From positions 434,001 to 498,000 of the forward strand of contig NZ_PDVP01000001.1 in assembly GCF_002727065.1 (NCBI RefSeq): DNA of 64,000 nucleotides, given 5' to 3'. The translations under genes and the position numbers were made by a program. This DNA comes from Zhengella mangrovi (lineage in GTDB: Bacteria > Pseudomonadota > Alphaproteobacteria > Rhizobiales > Rhizobiaceae). Below the pieces are notes generated by a model, which was not told the origin of the DNA, made no database searches, and saw only the letters and a program-made list of their open reading frames with translations. Positions 26,234-34,975 of the stretch are shown here, in pieces; position 1 is the first letter of the stretch, and every line of letters starts with the position of its first letter.

Positions 26234-27217
26234 TCATGCGTTTCCGATCAGCATGCCGGCCGCGAACACCAGCGCGCCGCCGAGCACGACCTGGAAGATC
26301 GCCCGGCTCCAGGGCGTGTCCATCCAGTGGTTCTGGATCCAGGCGATCGCCCACAACTCGATGAAGACGATGACCGTGGCGGTGATCGTGGCCGTCCAGA
26401 ATTCCGGGATGAGGTAGGGGAGAGCGTGGCCAAGACCCCCGATGGCCGTCATGATGCCCGACGCGAGGCCGCGCTTCACCGGCGAACCGCGGCCGGAGAT
26501 CTTGCCGTCGTCATGCGCCGCTTCGGTGAAGCCCATGGAAATGCCGGCGCCGACCGAGGCCGACAGGCCGACGAGAAAGGTCGTCCAGGTGTCCTGCGTC
26601 GCGAAGGCGGTGGCGAAGATCGGCGCGAGCGTTGAGACCGACCCGTCCATCAGGCCCGCCAGACCGGGCTGGACATAGGTCAGGATGAACTGCCGCCGCG
26701 CGGTCTCCGCCTCTTCCTCCTTGGCATCCTCCGTCAGGTGCTTCATGCCCAGCCGCTGGGCGAGGTTTTCATGGGCCTTTTCCGCGGCCGCCAGGTCGCC
26801 GAGCAGCTTGCGGGTCGAGGCATCGGTCGTGCGCTTGGCGGCTTCCAGGTAAAAGCGGTGCGCCTGCGCTTCCATCTGCTCCGCCATGTCGCGTACGGCC
26901 TCGAGCCCGAGCGGCCGCACCAGCCAGTCCGGCTTGCGCTCGTAATAGCCGCGCACGTGTTCGCGCCGGATCAGCGGGATCGTCTCGCCGAAACGCTTGC
27001 GATGCATCTCGATCAGGCGCCGCCGGTGCTGGTCCTCCTCGTCCGCCATCTCGTCGAAGACCTTGGCCGATGACGGGTAGTCCTTGCGCAACCCGTCGGC
27101 ATAGGCGCGGTAGATCCGCCCGTCGTCCTCTTCGGATGAAATGGCGAGGGCCAGGATTTCCTGTTCGCTCAAACTGTCGAATGAGCGCTTCGACGCGCCG
27201 AAGAACCGCGAAATCAT
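26234..27217 (-). CDS. mbfA: Membrane-bound ferritin-like iron exporter MbfA
   Basis: A 327-residue fusion: residues 1-165 are a ferritin-like (erythrin-vacuolar iron transport) domain with several Glu and His in helices (ISSEEDDGRIYRAY, DEMADEEDQHRRRL), and residues 170-327 a VIT1/CCC1-type membrane domain with about five helices (GLMDGSVSTLAPIF). In Agrobacterium and Bradyrhizobium MbfA exports iron and gives resistance to iron and peroxide; it is repressed by Irr when iron is low. An Irr-type box lies 18 bases upstream of the start. Confidence 0.93.
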   Translation of the reverse strand: MISRFFGASKRSFDSLSEQEILALAISSEEDDGRIYRAYADGLRKDYPSSAKVFDEMADEEDQHRRRLIEMHRKRFGETIPLIRREHVRGYYERKPDWLVRPLGLEAVRDMAEQMEAQAHRFYLEAAKRTTDASTRKLLGDLAAAEKAHENLAQRLGMKHLTEDAKEEEAETARRQFILTYVQPGLAGLMDGSVSTLAPIFATAFATQDTWTTFLVGLSASVGAGISMGFTEAAHDDGKISGRGSPVKRGLASGIMTAIGGLGHALPYLIPEFWTATITATVIVFIELWAIAWIQNHWMDTPWSRAIFQVVLGGALVFAAGMLIGNA

Positions 27218-27235
27218 TTGGGGGAAAACTCCGAA

Positions 27236-27252
27236 TTTAGAATGATTCCAAA
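27236..27252 (-). promoter_or_regulatory. Irr box (iron control element) of mbfA
   Basis: The plus strand reads TTTAGAATGATTCCAAA, one base away from a perfect TTTAGAA-N3-TTCTAAA palindrome, the iron control element that Irr binds in Rhizobiales. It lies 18 bases upstream of the mbfA start, where bound Irr would repress. Confidence 0.8.
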
Positions 27253-27401
27253 CTAGGGTGGGTCTCTCCGCCGGTCAAGCGCCAAGACGCCGCGCCTGCA
27301 AGCCCTTGCCGCCTTTACCCTGTTCGCTGTCCGGGGGTTGACGCGGACCGCCACCATGGGATGAAATTCCGCACCGACAGCGCGCAACGGGACACCGGGC
27401 C

Positions 27402-27869
27402 ATGATCGAGATCGAACGCAAGTTCCTGGTCACCGGGACGTCATGGCGCGATGACGCCGATCCGGGGACGCTCGTGCTCCAGGGCTATGTCGCCGTTTCC
27501 AACAGCAATTCCGTCCGTGTCCGCATCAAGGGCGACGGCTCCGCCTGGCTGACCGTCAAGGCCGGCAGCGGTCTCGTGCGCGAGGAATACGAATATCCGA
27601 TCCCGATCGCCCACGCTCGCCGCCTGCTCAACCGCTGTATCGGCAACATCATCGAGAAGACCCGCTACCTCGTTGCGCATGAAGGCTACGTCTGGGAGAT
27701 CGATGTCTTTCACGGCGCGCTTGAAGGCGCGGTCGTCTGCGAGGTGGAACTGTCCCGCGAGGACGAGGCCCCGCCGCTGCCGGACTGGTGCGGGCGGGAG
27801 TTGACGGACGATCCGGATTGGTCGAACTCCGCCCTTGCGTTCAACGGTCTGCCGGAGGGTGCCCGTTGA
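27402..27869 (+). CDS. CYTH domain protein, probable inorganic triphosphatase
   Basis: The 155-residue protein carries the CYTH signature ExExK at residues 3-7 (EIERK) and basic and acidic tunnel residues (VRVRIKGD, WLTVKAG, EYEYPI, EIDVF, VCEVEL). Bacterial members hydrolyse tripolyphosphate or related triphosphates with a divalent metal. The stop overlaps the TTG start of the CHAD gene, and CYTH plus CHAD is a known functional pairing around polyphosphate. Confidence 0.92.
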   Translation: MIEIERKFLVTGTSWRDDADPGTLVLQGYVAVSNSNSVRVRIKGDGSAWLTVKAGSGLVREEYEYPIPIAHARRLLNRCIGNIIEKTRYLVAHEGYVWEIDVFHGALEGAVVCEVELSREDEAPPLPDWCGRELTDDPDWSNSALAFNGLPEGAR

Positions 27870-28792
27870 GCTACCGGCTCGATCCGGCCAGGCCGCTGGG
27901 AGACGAGATCCGCCGCATTGTCGGCGAAGCGACCGGAGCGGCGATGGCCGCCCTTGCCCTCGCGCATGACGAGCCTGGTGCAGCCTATGCCGCACGCAAG
28001 GCCATCAAGCGCGCCCGGTCTGCCCTGCGCCTGGTGCGCACCGCTGACCGGAAGGCCTGCTCGGCCTGCGATGAGCACCTGCGCTCCGTCCAGGCTGCCC
28101 TGGCGCCGGACCGCGAGGCCGAGGCACATCTCGAGGCCGCGGCAAGGCTCGCCGAGCACTGCCACGATACGGGCGACGAGGACGGCCTGCGCCTGCTTGC
28201 CTCGTTGACCGGACGCCTGCATTGCCGTCGCGATGCCCGCGCGGCCTTTCAGCCGTCCTGGCCGCGCTGCCACGGCGGTCTCGCGGGAACGCTGGATCGC
28301 GCGGTGGCCGCGCTGGGAGGGGTCGGCAGGGAACTCGGCCGGAAGGAGGAACGAGCCGTCCTCGGATCCGGACTGGTTCATGGCCAGCGCAAGGCGGTGC
28401 TCGCGCTCGAAACGGCCCTGGACGTTGATACGGCCGAGGCGTGGCATGACTTCCGCAAGCACGTGAAGCACCACCGCATGCACATGCGCCTGCTGAAACC
28501 GGCGTGGCCTGGGGGATTCCGGTTGCGTGCCGATGTCGCCCGCCTGATCCAGGCCGACCTCGGCGAGGACCATGACATCTGGCTGCTTCAGGCGCTGGCA
28601 GAACAGGAGCCCTCGCTTGCCGGTTGGCCCGATGGCATCGCCCGCCTGACCGCCCTGGTCCAGGACCGGTCCGTCCGGCTCAGGGCCGATGCGGCGAAAG
28701 GCGCACGCTACCTTTTCCGCGACGATCCCGCCGATCTCGCGCGGGTGGCCGCCATGCTCTGGAAGAAGGCGCAGGCCGCAGCACGCGACTAA
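27866..28792 (+). CDS. CHAD domain protein
   Basis: A 308-residue alpha-helical protein with the conserved histidines and basic residues of CHAD domains: AARKAIKRARSALRLVR in the first half, and WHDFRKHVKHHRMHMRLLKP in the second, with DLGEDHDIWLL. CHAD domains bind polyphosphate. Translation probably starts at TTG 27866, which overlaps the CYTH stop (TTGA) and has GGAGGGT six bases upstream; no ATG is near. A palindromic repeat begins at the base after its stop codon. Confidence 0.88.
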   Translation: MSYRLDPARPLGDEIRRIVGEATGAAMAALALAHDEPGAAYAARKAIKRARSALRLVRTADRKACSACDEHLRSVQAALAPDREAEAHLEAAARLAEHCHDTGDEDGLRLLASLTGRLHCRRDARAAFQPSWPRCHGGLAGTLDRAVAALGGVGRELGRKEERAVLGSGLVHGQRKAVLALETALDVDTAEAWHDFRKHVKHHRMHMRLLKPAWPGGFRLRADVARLIQADLGEDHDIWLLQALAEQEPSLAGWPDGIARLTALVQDRSVRLRADAAKGARYLFRDDPADLARVAAMLWKKAQAAARD

Positions 28793-28993
28793 GCAATTCT
28801 AGCGAAAGTGGCTGCCGGTTTCGCGTCCGGAATTGCGCTGTGTAAGACCCGATTCCAGCGGAAGTGGCTGCCGGTTTCGCGTCCGGAATTGCGCAGCGGA
28901 AGACCCGATTCCAGCGAAAGTGGCTGCCGGTTTCGCGTCCGGAATTGCGCAGCGGAAGACCCGATTCCAGCGAAAGTGGCTGCCGGTTTCGCG
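28793..28993. repeat. Tandem array of four palindromic repeat units
   Basis: Unit one (28793-28836) has perfect seven-base ends GCAATTC/GAATTGC and an inner GCGAAA/TTTCGC pair. Units two to four start at 28851, 28907 and 28963, exactly 56 bases apart, and share the 14-base linker GCAGCGGAAGACCC after units two and three; unit four is cut short near 28993. They belong to the family at 25546-25645. The linkers are the same, so it is not a CRISPR array. From 28994 to 29125 nothing further is seen apart from the ribosome site of the next gene. Confidence 0.88.
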
Positions 28994-29125
28994 GCCATAG
29001 AAGGCAGCGTGGTCCGGGCGCGCCTCGCTCACGTCGCAATCACGGTCGATCACGTTCTGCGGGGCCGGCTTGCCGGAACCGGCCGGGATTTGATGCAATG
29101 GCGCGGGTCAAAGGGAGGTGCAGAC

Positions 29126-29917
29126 ATGGACACCATTGCCGATCGCATCGGCCGGCGCCTCGCCGACTGGCTTCAGGCCGAGTCCTCCGGCTACAAGCCC
29201 TACACACCGTCCGATCCGGACACGCTGGAAGCGATCCTCGAGCCCGGCGACATCCTGCTCGTCGAGGGCAACCAGCAGATCTCTGCGGCCATCAAGTATC
29301 TCACCCAGTCGACGTGGAGCCATGCCGCCGTCTATGTCGGCGATGCGCTCGACCTGCCGCCGGACGGCAGCGAGCGCCATCGCCTCGTCGAGGTCAATCT
29401 CGGAGACGGTTGCATCAGCGTGCCCCTGTCGAAATACAGGACCTACAACACCCGAATCTGCCGTGCCCATGGCCTGTCGAGGGCGGATCGTGCCCGGGTC
29501 GTGGCCTTCATGGTCCACAGCATCGGCCTGCAGTACGACATGCGGCACATCTTCGACCTGCTGCGCTATTTCCTGCCGTTTCCGCCGGTTCCCGTGCGCC
29601 TGCGCCGGCGGATGATCGCCTTCGGGTCCGGCGATCCCACCCGGGCCATCTGCTCCTCGCTCATCGCCCAGGCGTTCCAGTCCATCCCCTATCCCATCCT
29701 GCCCGAGGTCACGCGGGCGCCGGGCCGGACGGCCGCGGTATCGGACTATTCCCGCGCAGAGATCCTGCACATCCGGCACCACAGCCTGTTCACGCCGCGC
29801 GATTTCGACCTGTCGCCCTATTTCGCGGTGATCAAGCCGACGCTGGAAAACGGTTTCGATTACCGCAAGGTGGTCTGGGGCGAGGAACGCCCGCAAGCCA
29901 CCGTGCCGTCAGGCTGA
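29126..29917 (+). CDS. YiiX/YebB-like NlpC/P60 hydrolase (permuted papain-like)
   Basis: The 263-residue protein has the permuted order of the YiiX group: the His comes first (His66 in STWSHAAVYVGD, after GDILLVEGNQQISAAIKYLT) and the Cys second (Cys176 in RAICSSLIAQAF). Such enzymes cleave amide or thioester bonds, in some cases on lipids or peptides; no substrate can be named. There is no signal peptide. Longer frames run through the repeat array, but the ATG at 29126 with GGGAGGTG is the real start. It ends nine bases into the SulP gene on the other strand. Confidence 0.85.
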   Translation: MDTIADRIGRRLADWLQAESSGYKPYTPSDPDTLEAILEPGDILLVEGNQQISAAIKYLTQSTWSHAAVYVGDALDLPPDGSERHRLVEVNLGDGCISVPLSKYRTYNTRICRAHGLSRADRARVVAFMVHSIGLQYDMRHIFDLLRYFLPFPPVPVRLRRRMIAFGSGDPTRAICSSLIAQAFQSIPYPILPEVTRAPGRTAAVSDYSRAEILHIRHHSLFTPRDFDLSPYFAVIKPTLENGFDYRKVVWGEERPQATVPSG

Positions 29918-31603
29918 AGCGCCCTTGTGGGCCATGGCCTGCGCGTCCGCGATGCTGGAGGCAAAGCGCACCCGCGGCGGTGCCACGCCCTGGCTCGCCA
30001 GCATGTGGCGCACCGTGTCCGACGCGCCGGAGATGATCATTGACACCCCCGCGCGCTCGGCCTTGCGCAGGCTGCCCTCGATTACGTTGGCCGCGGTTGA
30101 ATCGAGGAACGGCACGGCCGAGCAATCCAGGATGAAAACCCGGTACTTGTCGGCGATACGGTCGAGGACCGAGCCCACCGTCGAGGCGGCACCGAAGAAG
30201 AACGCACCGGAAATGCGGTAGACCACGACACCGGGATCGGCGCCTTCGTTGGCTTCCTCGGGCGAAATCAGCCGGTCCGCTTCGTCAGGGACGGCGAAGG
30301 GCTTGTGCGCTTCCACCGCGATGTTCTTGCCCATGCGGTCGATGAACAGGATCGCGCCGAGCGCGAAACCGACCACGATGCCCTCGGTGAGGTCGCGGAA
30401 GATCACCAGCAGAAGGGTCACGACGAAGACGAGCGCATCCCCGCGCGACGCCCGGAACAGCGAAGCGATGGCGTGCTTCTCGATCATGTTCCACGCCACG
30501 ATGGCCAGCACGCCGGCGAGCGCCGCCAGCGGGATGTAGGAGGCCAGCGGTGCGGCGACCGCCATGAAGGTCAGGAGGAAAAGCGAATGCAGCATGCCCG
30601 AGACCGGGCTGCGCGCGCCGGAACGGACGTTGGTAGCCGTGCGCGCGATCGTGCCGGTGACGCAGATTCCGCCGAACAGCGCCGAGCCCATGTTGGCGAA
30701 TCCCTGGCCCACCAGCTCGCAGTTGGATCGGTGGCGGCGCCCGGTCATGCCGTCGGCCACCACGGCCGAAAGCAGCGATTCGATGGCGCCGAGCAGGGTG
30801 AAGGACAGCGCCGCCGGCAGCATTTCCATGATCCGCTCGGGCGTCAGCACCGGCAGGGCAGGCGCCGGCAGCGTGCGCGGAATGCCGCCGAAGCGCGTTC
30901 CGATGGTTTCGACGGGCAGCGCCAGCGCCCAGGCAATCACTGCGGCCGCCGCGATGGCCAGGATCATGCCGGGCCAGCCCGGGCGCAGGCGCTTGAGGCC
31001 GAGGATGAAGACGATCGTTCCGAAGGCGATGGCGATGGCGGCCGGGCTGGCCGTGCCCGCAGCGGCGCCGAGCGCCTCCAGCTTGGCAATCAGCGGCCCG
31101 GGCTCCTTGCCGGCCAGCGTCAGTCCGAACAGGTCGTGCAACTGGCTGGCCAGGATGATCACGCCGATGCCCGCGGTAAAGCCGACCGTCACCGGATAGG
31201 GTATGAACTTGATGTAGGACCCGAGGCGCAGCCAGCCGGTCAGCGCCATCATGATGCCCGACAGGAAGGTTGCCAGGATCAGCCCGTCCACGCCGTGGGC
31301 CGCGACCGTGGCGGCCACGAGCACGATGAAGGCACCGGCCGGTCCGCCGATCTGGAAGCGGCTGCCGCCGAGCATGGACACCAGGAAACCACCGACGATG
31401 GCCGTGTAGAGGCCGCGTTCCGGCCCGACACCGGAGGCGATGGCGATGGCCATGGACAGCGGCAGCGCCACGATCGCGACGGTGAGTCCCGAGAGGACAT
31501 CGGCACGGAACGCCGGCACCGTGTAGCCTTCCCGAATCACTGTGAGCAGCTTGGGCGTGAACAGGCCACCGGTCGTGGCCATCTCGTCATTGGTTTTCAG
31601 CAT
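29909..31603 (-). CDS. SulP family inorganic anion transporter with STAS domain
   Basis: A 564-residue transporter: a membrane part of about 12-14 helices (residues 25-425, with GGPAGAFIVLVAATV and GGICVTGTIARTATNVRSGARSPVSG) and a C-terminal STAS domain (about 445-555, VFILDCSAVPFLDSTAANVIE). Family members move sulfate, bicarbonate or dicarboxylates; the substrate is not evident. The gene is divergent from the methyltransferase-like gene at 31762. Confidence 0.93.
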   Translation of the reverse strand: MLKTNDEMATTGGLFTPKLLTVIREGYTVPAFRADVLSGLTVAIVALPLSMAIAIASGVGPERGLYTAIVGGFLVSMLGGSRFQIGGPAGAFIVLVAATVAAHGVDGLILATFLSGIMMALTGWLRLGSYIKFIPYPVTVGFTAGIGVIILASQLHDLFGLTLAGKEPGPLIAKLEALGAAAGTASPAAIAIAFGTIVFILGLKRLRPGWPGMILAIAAAAVIAWALALPVETIGTRFGGIPRTLPAPALPVLTPERIMEMLPAALSFTLLGAIESLLSAVVADGMTGRRHRSNCELVGQGFANMGSALFGGICVTGTIARTATNVRSGARSPVSGMLHSLFLLTFMAVAAPLASYIPLAALAGVLAIVAWNMIEKHAIASLFRASRGDALVFVVTLLLVIFRDLTEGIVVGFALGAILFIDRMGKNIAVEAHKPFAVPDEADRLISPEEANEGADPGVVVYRISGAFFFGAASTVGSVLDRIADKYRVFILDCSAVPFLDSTAANVIEGSLRKAERAGVSMIISGASDTVRHMLASQGVAPPRVRFASSIADAQAMAHKGASA

Positions 31604-31761
31604 GTTGTCATGTCTCCGGCGATATGCGACCGGTCACGGGAATTGCATGGGACGGGCGCAGACGTTAAGTGTCGCCGCGCGTCCACGCAAGTGGATCCGC
31701 CAGGCCTCGCCCCTATCCCGCCAGGTCGGTTCAACAGGCAAGATTTCGGAATGGAGCAAAC

Positions 31762-32385
31762 ATGGCCGAGGAATTCAGCAAGGCGAAACTGGCCCGCATC
31801 CAGAGTGTCCGGCGTCTGGCCCTGTTCGCGGTCCTGATCGTCACCTTCACCGCACTCGCCTTCATCTCCTCGATCTACGATGGCGAGCCGCACGAGATCA
31901 TCGAGGCGACCGGTATCGGCCTGATCATCGCCGGCATCACCGGCCGCCTGTGGTCGACCCTGTACATCGGCGGCCGAAAGGCCGCGATGCTGGTTCAATC
32001 CGGCCCCTATTCGATCACGCGCAATCCGCTCTACGTCTTTTCCGCCGTCGCGGCCGCCGGTGTCGGCGCCCAGACCGGCACCCTCACCATTGCCCTGCTC
32101 TTCTTCTTCGGCTGCTGGCTGGCCTTCCACATCCTGATCCTCAAGGAGGAGCAGTTCCTCGCCAGCACGCTCGGGCAGGCCTACCAGGACTATCTCGCCA
32201 GCGTGCCGCGGTTCCTGCCCAATCCGTTCATCTACAAGGATGAAAAGGAACTCACCATCGTTCCGCGCCGCCTCTACACCACGCTCATGGATGGCCTGGT
32301 GTTCTTCGCCGCCGTGCCGCTGTTCGAGGTCATCGACTACCTGCAAAGAACGGACACGCTACCGGTTCTCCTGCGGCTGCCCTGA
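31762..32385 (+). CDS. Isoprenylcysteine carboxyl methyltransferase-like membrane protein
   Basis: The 207-residue protein has about five membrane segments and the family signature in two parts: QSGPYSITRNPLYVF, and KEEQFLASTLGQAYQDYLASVPRFLPN, which form the SAM site in ICMT/PEMT-type enzymes. The acceptor in bacteria is not known. The ATG at 31762 has GGAG ten bases upstream and is preferred over the longer frame at 31669. Confidence 0.87.
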   Translation: MAEEFSKAKLARIQSVRRLALFAVLIVTFTALAFISSIYDGEPHEIIEATGIGLIIAGITGRLWSTLYIGGRKAAMLVQSGPYSITRNPLYVFSAVAAAGVGAQTGTLTIALLFFFGCWLAFHILILKEEQFLASTLGQAYQDYLASVPRFLPNPFIYKDEKELTIVPRRLYTTLMDGLVFFAAVPLFEVIDYLQRTDTLPVLLRLP

Positions 32386-32392
32386 ACCCTGA

Positions 32393-32461
32393 GCGCCAGC
32401 GATTGACGGGGATGCGCGCCAGCGATTGACGGGGATGCGCGCCGGCGATTGGCCGGGATGG
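32393..32461. repeat. Three tandem 23-base repeats
   Basis: Units at 32393, 32416 and 32439 with the consensus GCGCCAGCGATTGACGGGGA and three more bases; the first two are identical over the core, the third differs at a few positions. They fill the gap between two convergent genes (31762-32385 and purK). Confidence 0.75.
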
Positions 32462-32464
32462 GCG

Positions 32465-33541
32465 TCAGTGCCGGACGAGGCGCGTGACATGGCCCATCTT
32501 GCGGCCGGGCCGCGCTTCGGCCTTGCCGTAGAGATGGATCACGGTGTCCGGCTCGAGCGCCAGTTCCGGCACCCGGTCGATGTCATTCCCGATCAGGTTT
32601 TCCATGACGCAGTCGGAGTGCCGGTCGGCGAATCCGAGCGGCAGCCCGGCTACGGCCCGGATATGCTGTTCGAACTGCGAAACGGCGCAGGCCGCCTCTG
32701 TCCAGTGGCCGGAATTGTGGACGCGCGGCGCCATTTCGTTGGCCACCAGGCTGCCGTCGGCCATGACGAAGAATTCCACGCCGATCACGCCGACATAGTC
32801 GAGCGCCTCCAGGATGGCGGAGGCTGCCGCCATCGCCTCGGTGGCGGTTTGGGCGCCGATGGCGGCCGGAACCGTCGAAGTATGAAGGATCCCGTCCCGG
32901 TGCACGTTCTCGGCCGGCGCATAGGCGCGGACCGTGCCGTCCATGCCGCGCGCGGCGATCACCGAGATCTCGCGCTCGAACGCAACGAAACCCTCCAGGA
33001 TCAGCGGCACCGACCCCATCGCCTCGAACACGCCGTCGCAATCGGCGGCCTTGGCCTGGCGGAACATCCGCTGCCCCTTGCCATCGTAGCCCATCCGGCG
33101 GGTCTTCAGCACGCCGTTGCCACCGAAGGCCGTCAGTCCGGCGGCGAGGTCGGCGTCGCTGTCGATGGCCCGGAACGGCGCGGTGGCGATCCCGGCCCCG
33201 TTGAGAAACGTCTTCTCGGTCAGCCGGTCCTGCGCCGCTTCCAGCGCGCCCGGCTGCGGATGAACGGCAATGCGTGGCAGCAGGGAGCGGGCCGCCAGCA
33301 CCGGTACGTTCTCGAATTCATAGGTCACGACATCGCAGGCGGCAGCCAGTTCCTCCAGCCCGTCGGCATCGTCGTATGCTGCGACGATTTGTCCGTTGGC
33401 GACCTGCGCGGCCGGGCAGTCCGGCTGCGGCTCCAGGATCAGCGTCCGGTAACCGAGACGGGCGGCCGCCATGGCCAGCATCCGGCCCAGCTGGCCGCCG
33501 CCGATGATGCCGATCGTCGCGTTGGGCGGAAGTGCACTCAT
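32465..33541 (-). CDS. purK: 5-(carboxyamino)imidazole ribonucleotide synthase
   Basis: A 358-residue ATP-grasp enzyme that carboxylates AIR to N5-CAIR with bicarbonate and ATP in purine synthesis. Features are [14 protein letters not shown] at the N-terminus, [13 protein letters not shown] in the ATP-binding loop, and [26 protein letters not shown] in the metal site. It overlaps purE by four bases and needs it for the next step. Confidence 0.95.
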   Translation of the reverse strand: MSALPPNATIGIIGGGQLGRMLAMAAARLGYRTLILEPQPDCPAAQVANGQIVAAYDDADGLEELAAACDVVTYEFENVPVLAARSLLPRIAVHPQPGALEAAQDRLTEKTFLNGAGIATAPFRAIDSDADLAAGLTAFGGNGVLKTRRMGYDGKGQRMFRQAKAADCDGVFEAMGSVPLILEGFVAFEREISVIAARGMDGTVRAYAPAENVHRDGILHTSTVPAAIGAQTATEAMAAASAILEALDYVGVIGVEFFVMADGSLVANEMAPRVHNSGHWTEAACAVSQFEQHIRAVAGLPLGFADRHSDCVMENLIGNDIDRVPELALEPDTVIHLYGKAEARPGRKMGHVTRLVRH

Positions 33542-34032
33542 GCCTCGTCCACCGGTTCGTCGGCCACGGCGGCGCTGCGCGCGGCGCGCAGGGCGTCGAG
33601 CCGTCCGGCCAGCGCCACGTCCGAAAGCGCCAGCACGGCGGCAGCGAGCAGGCCCGCGTTGGTCGCGCCCGCCTTGCCGATGGCCAGTGTGCCGACCGGG
33701 ATGCCGCCCGGCATCTGCACGATGGACAGGAGCGAATCCTGCCCGGAAAGCGCCGCTGACTGGACCGGGACGCCGAAGACCGGCAGCGGGGTCAGGGAAG
33801 CCACCATGCCCGGCAGGTGGGCCGCGCCGCCGGCCCCGGCGATGATGACCTTGAAGCCGTTGGCCTTGGCCGAGCGGGCAAAGTCGTACATCCGCTCGGG
33901 CGTCCGGTGGGCCGAGACGATTCGCGCGCAGTAGGCAACACCAAGCTCGTCCAGCACGGCGGCGGCATGTTTCATGGTTGGCCAGTCCGACTGGCTGCCC
34001 ATGATGATGGCAACGTCAGCGGTTTCGGGCAT
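33538..34032 (-). CDS. purE: N5-carboxyaminoimidazole ribonucleotide mutase
   Basis: The 164-residue protein converts N5-CAIR to CAIR. It has [19 protein letters not shown] at the N-terminus, SAHRTPERM with the catalytic His, and [14 protein letters not shown]. Length and motifs match class I PurE. It is the middle gene of ydcH-purE-purK, all on the minus strand. Confidence 0.95.
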   Translation of the reverse strand: MPETADVAIIMGSQSDWPTMKHAAAVLDELGVAYCARIVSAHRTPERMYDFARSAKANGFKVIIAGAGGAAHLPGMVASLTPLPVFGVPVQSAALSGQDSLLSIVQMPGGIPVGTLAIGKAGATNAGLLAAAVLALSDVALAGRLDALRAARSAAVADEPVDEA

Positions 34033-34076
34033 GGCGTCGGGTCCCTTCTGCTCGGATCGGTCGGGCGGTCGTGGCC

Positions 34077-34289
34077 TCAGGCGATGATGTCCGGGATGAT
34101 CGAATCTTCCAGCACCTGCAGCCGGTCCTTGATGGCCAGTTTCTTCTTCTTCATCCGCTGGATTCGCAGCGGATCGGCACCCGTCGCGATCATCGCCTCG
34201 ATGGCAGCGTCGAAGTCGGCATGGTCCTGTTTGAGTCGTGCGAATTCAAGGCGGATATCCGCCTGTTCCTGTTCGGACATGCCGTTCAT
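34077..34289 (-). CDS. YdcH family protein (DUF465)
   Basis: A 70-residue, highly charged helical protein with the DUF465 pattern: a first helix ([21 protein letters not shown]), then [20 protein letters not shown]. Function of the family is unknown. It lies 44 bases upstream of purE on the same strand, and is divergent from a second DUF465 gene at 34516. Confidence 0.85.
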   Translation of the reverse strand: MNGMSEQEQADIRLEFARLKQDHADFDAAIEAMIATGADPLRIQRMKKKKLAIKDRLQVLEDSIIPDIIA

Positions 34290-34515
34290 GCGTCTGTTTC
34301 CATTTGGGTTCCGGCCGGCCGCAAGGCGACGGCTGGCTGCTCCGATGGCTGGCCCATATCACATCTTCGGGCGGAACGGAATTCTACCAGAACCCATTCG
34401 ACAGCCTGCCATGTCTCTGGCACAGTGTCATCGTACTGTCATGTCTCCGGGCCACTCGCCTGCGGCGGAGCAGCGCTCGGAAACCGTGTCAAACACATCG
34501 GAAGGAGAGTTGGCC

Positions 34516-34692
34516 ATGACCCTTGAATCCCATCTTGCGGAGTTGCAGCGCAAGCACGGCGAGTTGGAACGCAGAATCGATGAAATGGCTCTTCACCCGT
34601 CTGTCGATGATCTGGAACTCGTGGAACTCAAGCGTCGCAAGCTGAAGATCAAGGACGAGATCAACAAACTGGCGTCAGACACACGCCATTGA
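34516..34692 (+). CDS. YdcH family protein (DUF465), second copy
   Basis: The 58-residue protein has the same two-helix pattern: LAELQRKHGELERRIDEM and VELKRRKLKIKDEINKL. The ATG at 34516 has AAGGAGAG at 34502-34509 and is the real start; the much longer frame upstream overlaps purE. A strong terminator follows, so this is a one-gene unit. Copies like this are common in alphaproteobacteria. Confidence 0.85.
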   Translation: MTLESHLAELQRKHGELERRIDEMALHPSVDDLELVELKRRKLKIKDEINKLASDTRH

Positions 34693-34728
34693 CCTGTCGC
34701 CGTTCAGGCGCATCTCGAAAGGCTGCTG

Positions 34729-34762
34729 AAACCCGCGTCTCTCCGGCGCGGGTTTTTCGTTT
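34729..34762 (+). terminator. Rho-independent terminator of the second ydcH
   Basis: Nine-base arms AAACCCGCG (34729-34737) and CGCGGGTTT (34747-34755) with a nine-base loop, then TTCGTTTT. It lies 36 bases after the stop at 34692. Confidence 0.85.
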
Positions 34763-34975
34763 TACGGAGGACCGTGGCGACCCTTCAGGCATCGCTAAAA
34801 TTGAAAGCATTTACAGGACGCTCTGGTAAGGCTGGTGTGAGAACATGCCCTGTCTGGCCGTGCCGTGAAGCGCGGTCCCTGGCGATCGGGTGAAAGCCAT
34901 GCTGCACCATGAAATCGGCAATAGAACCACGCCGCTGACAAAACGGGTCCGGCCTTCCGCAAAAGGACGGCCGGC

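Noticed and set aside
28851-28993. Possible CRISPR array
   Set aside because: The segments between repeats are identical, not unique spacers, the unit is a palindromic hairpin family also found at 25546, and there are no cas genes.
28799-29098. Several overlapping frames on both strands through the repeat array
   Set aside because: They exist only because the 56-base repeat lacks stops in several frames; the YiiX-like gene has its own start at 29126.
30305-31837. 510-codon plus-strand frame over the SulP gene
   Set aside because: Antisense shadow of the SulP transporter, with long runs of Arg, Gln and Asp.
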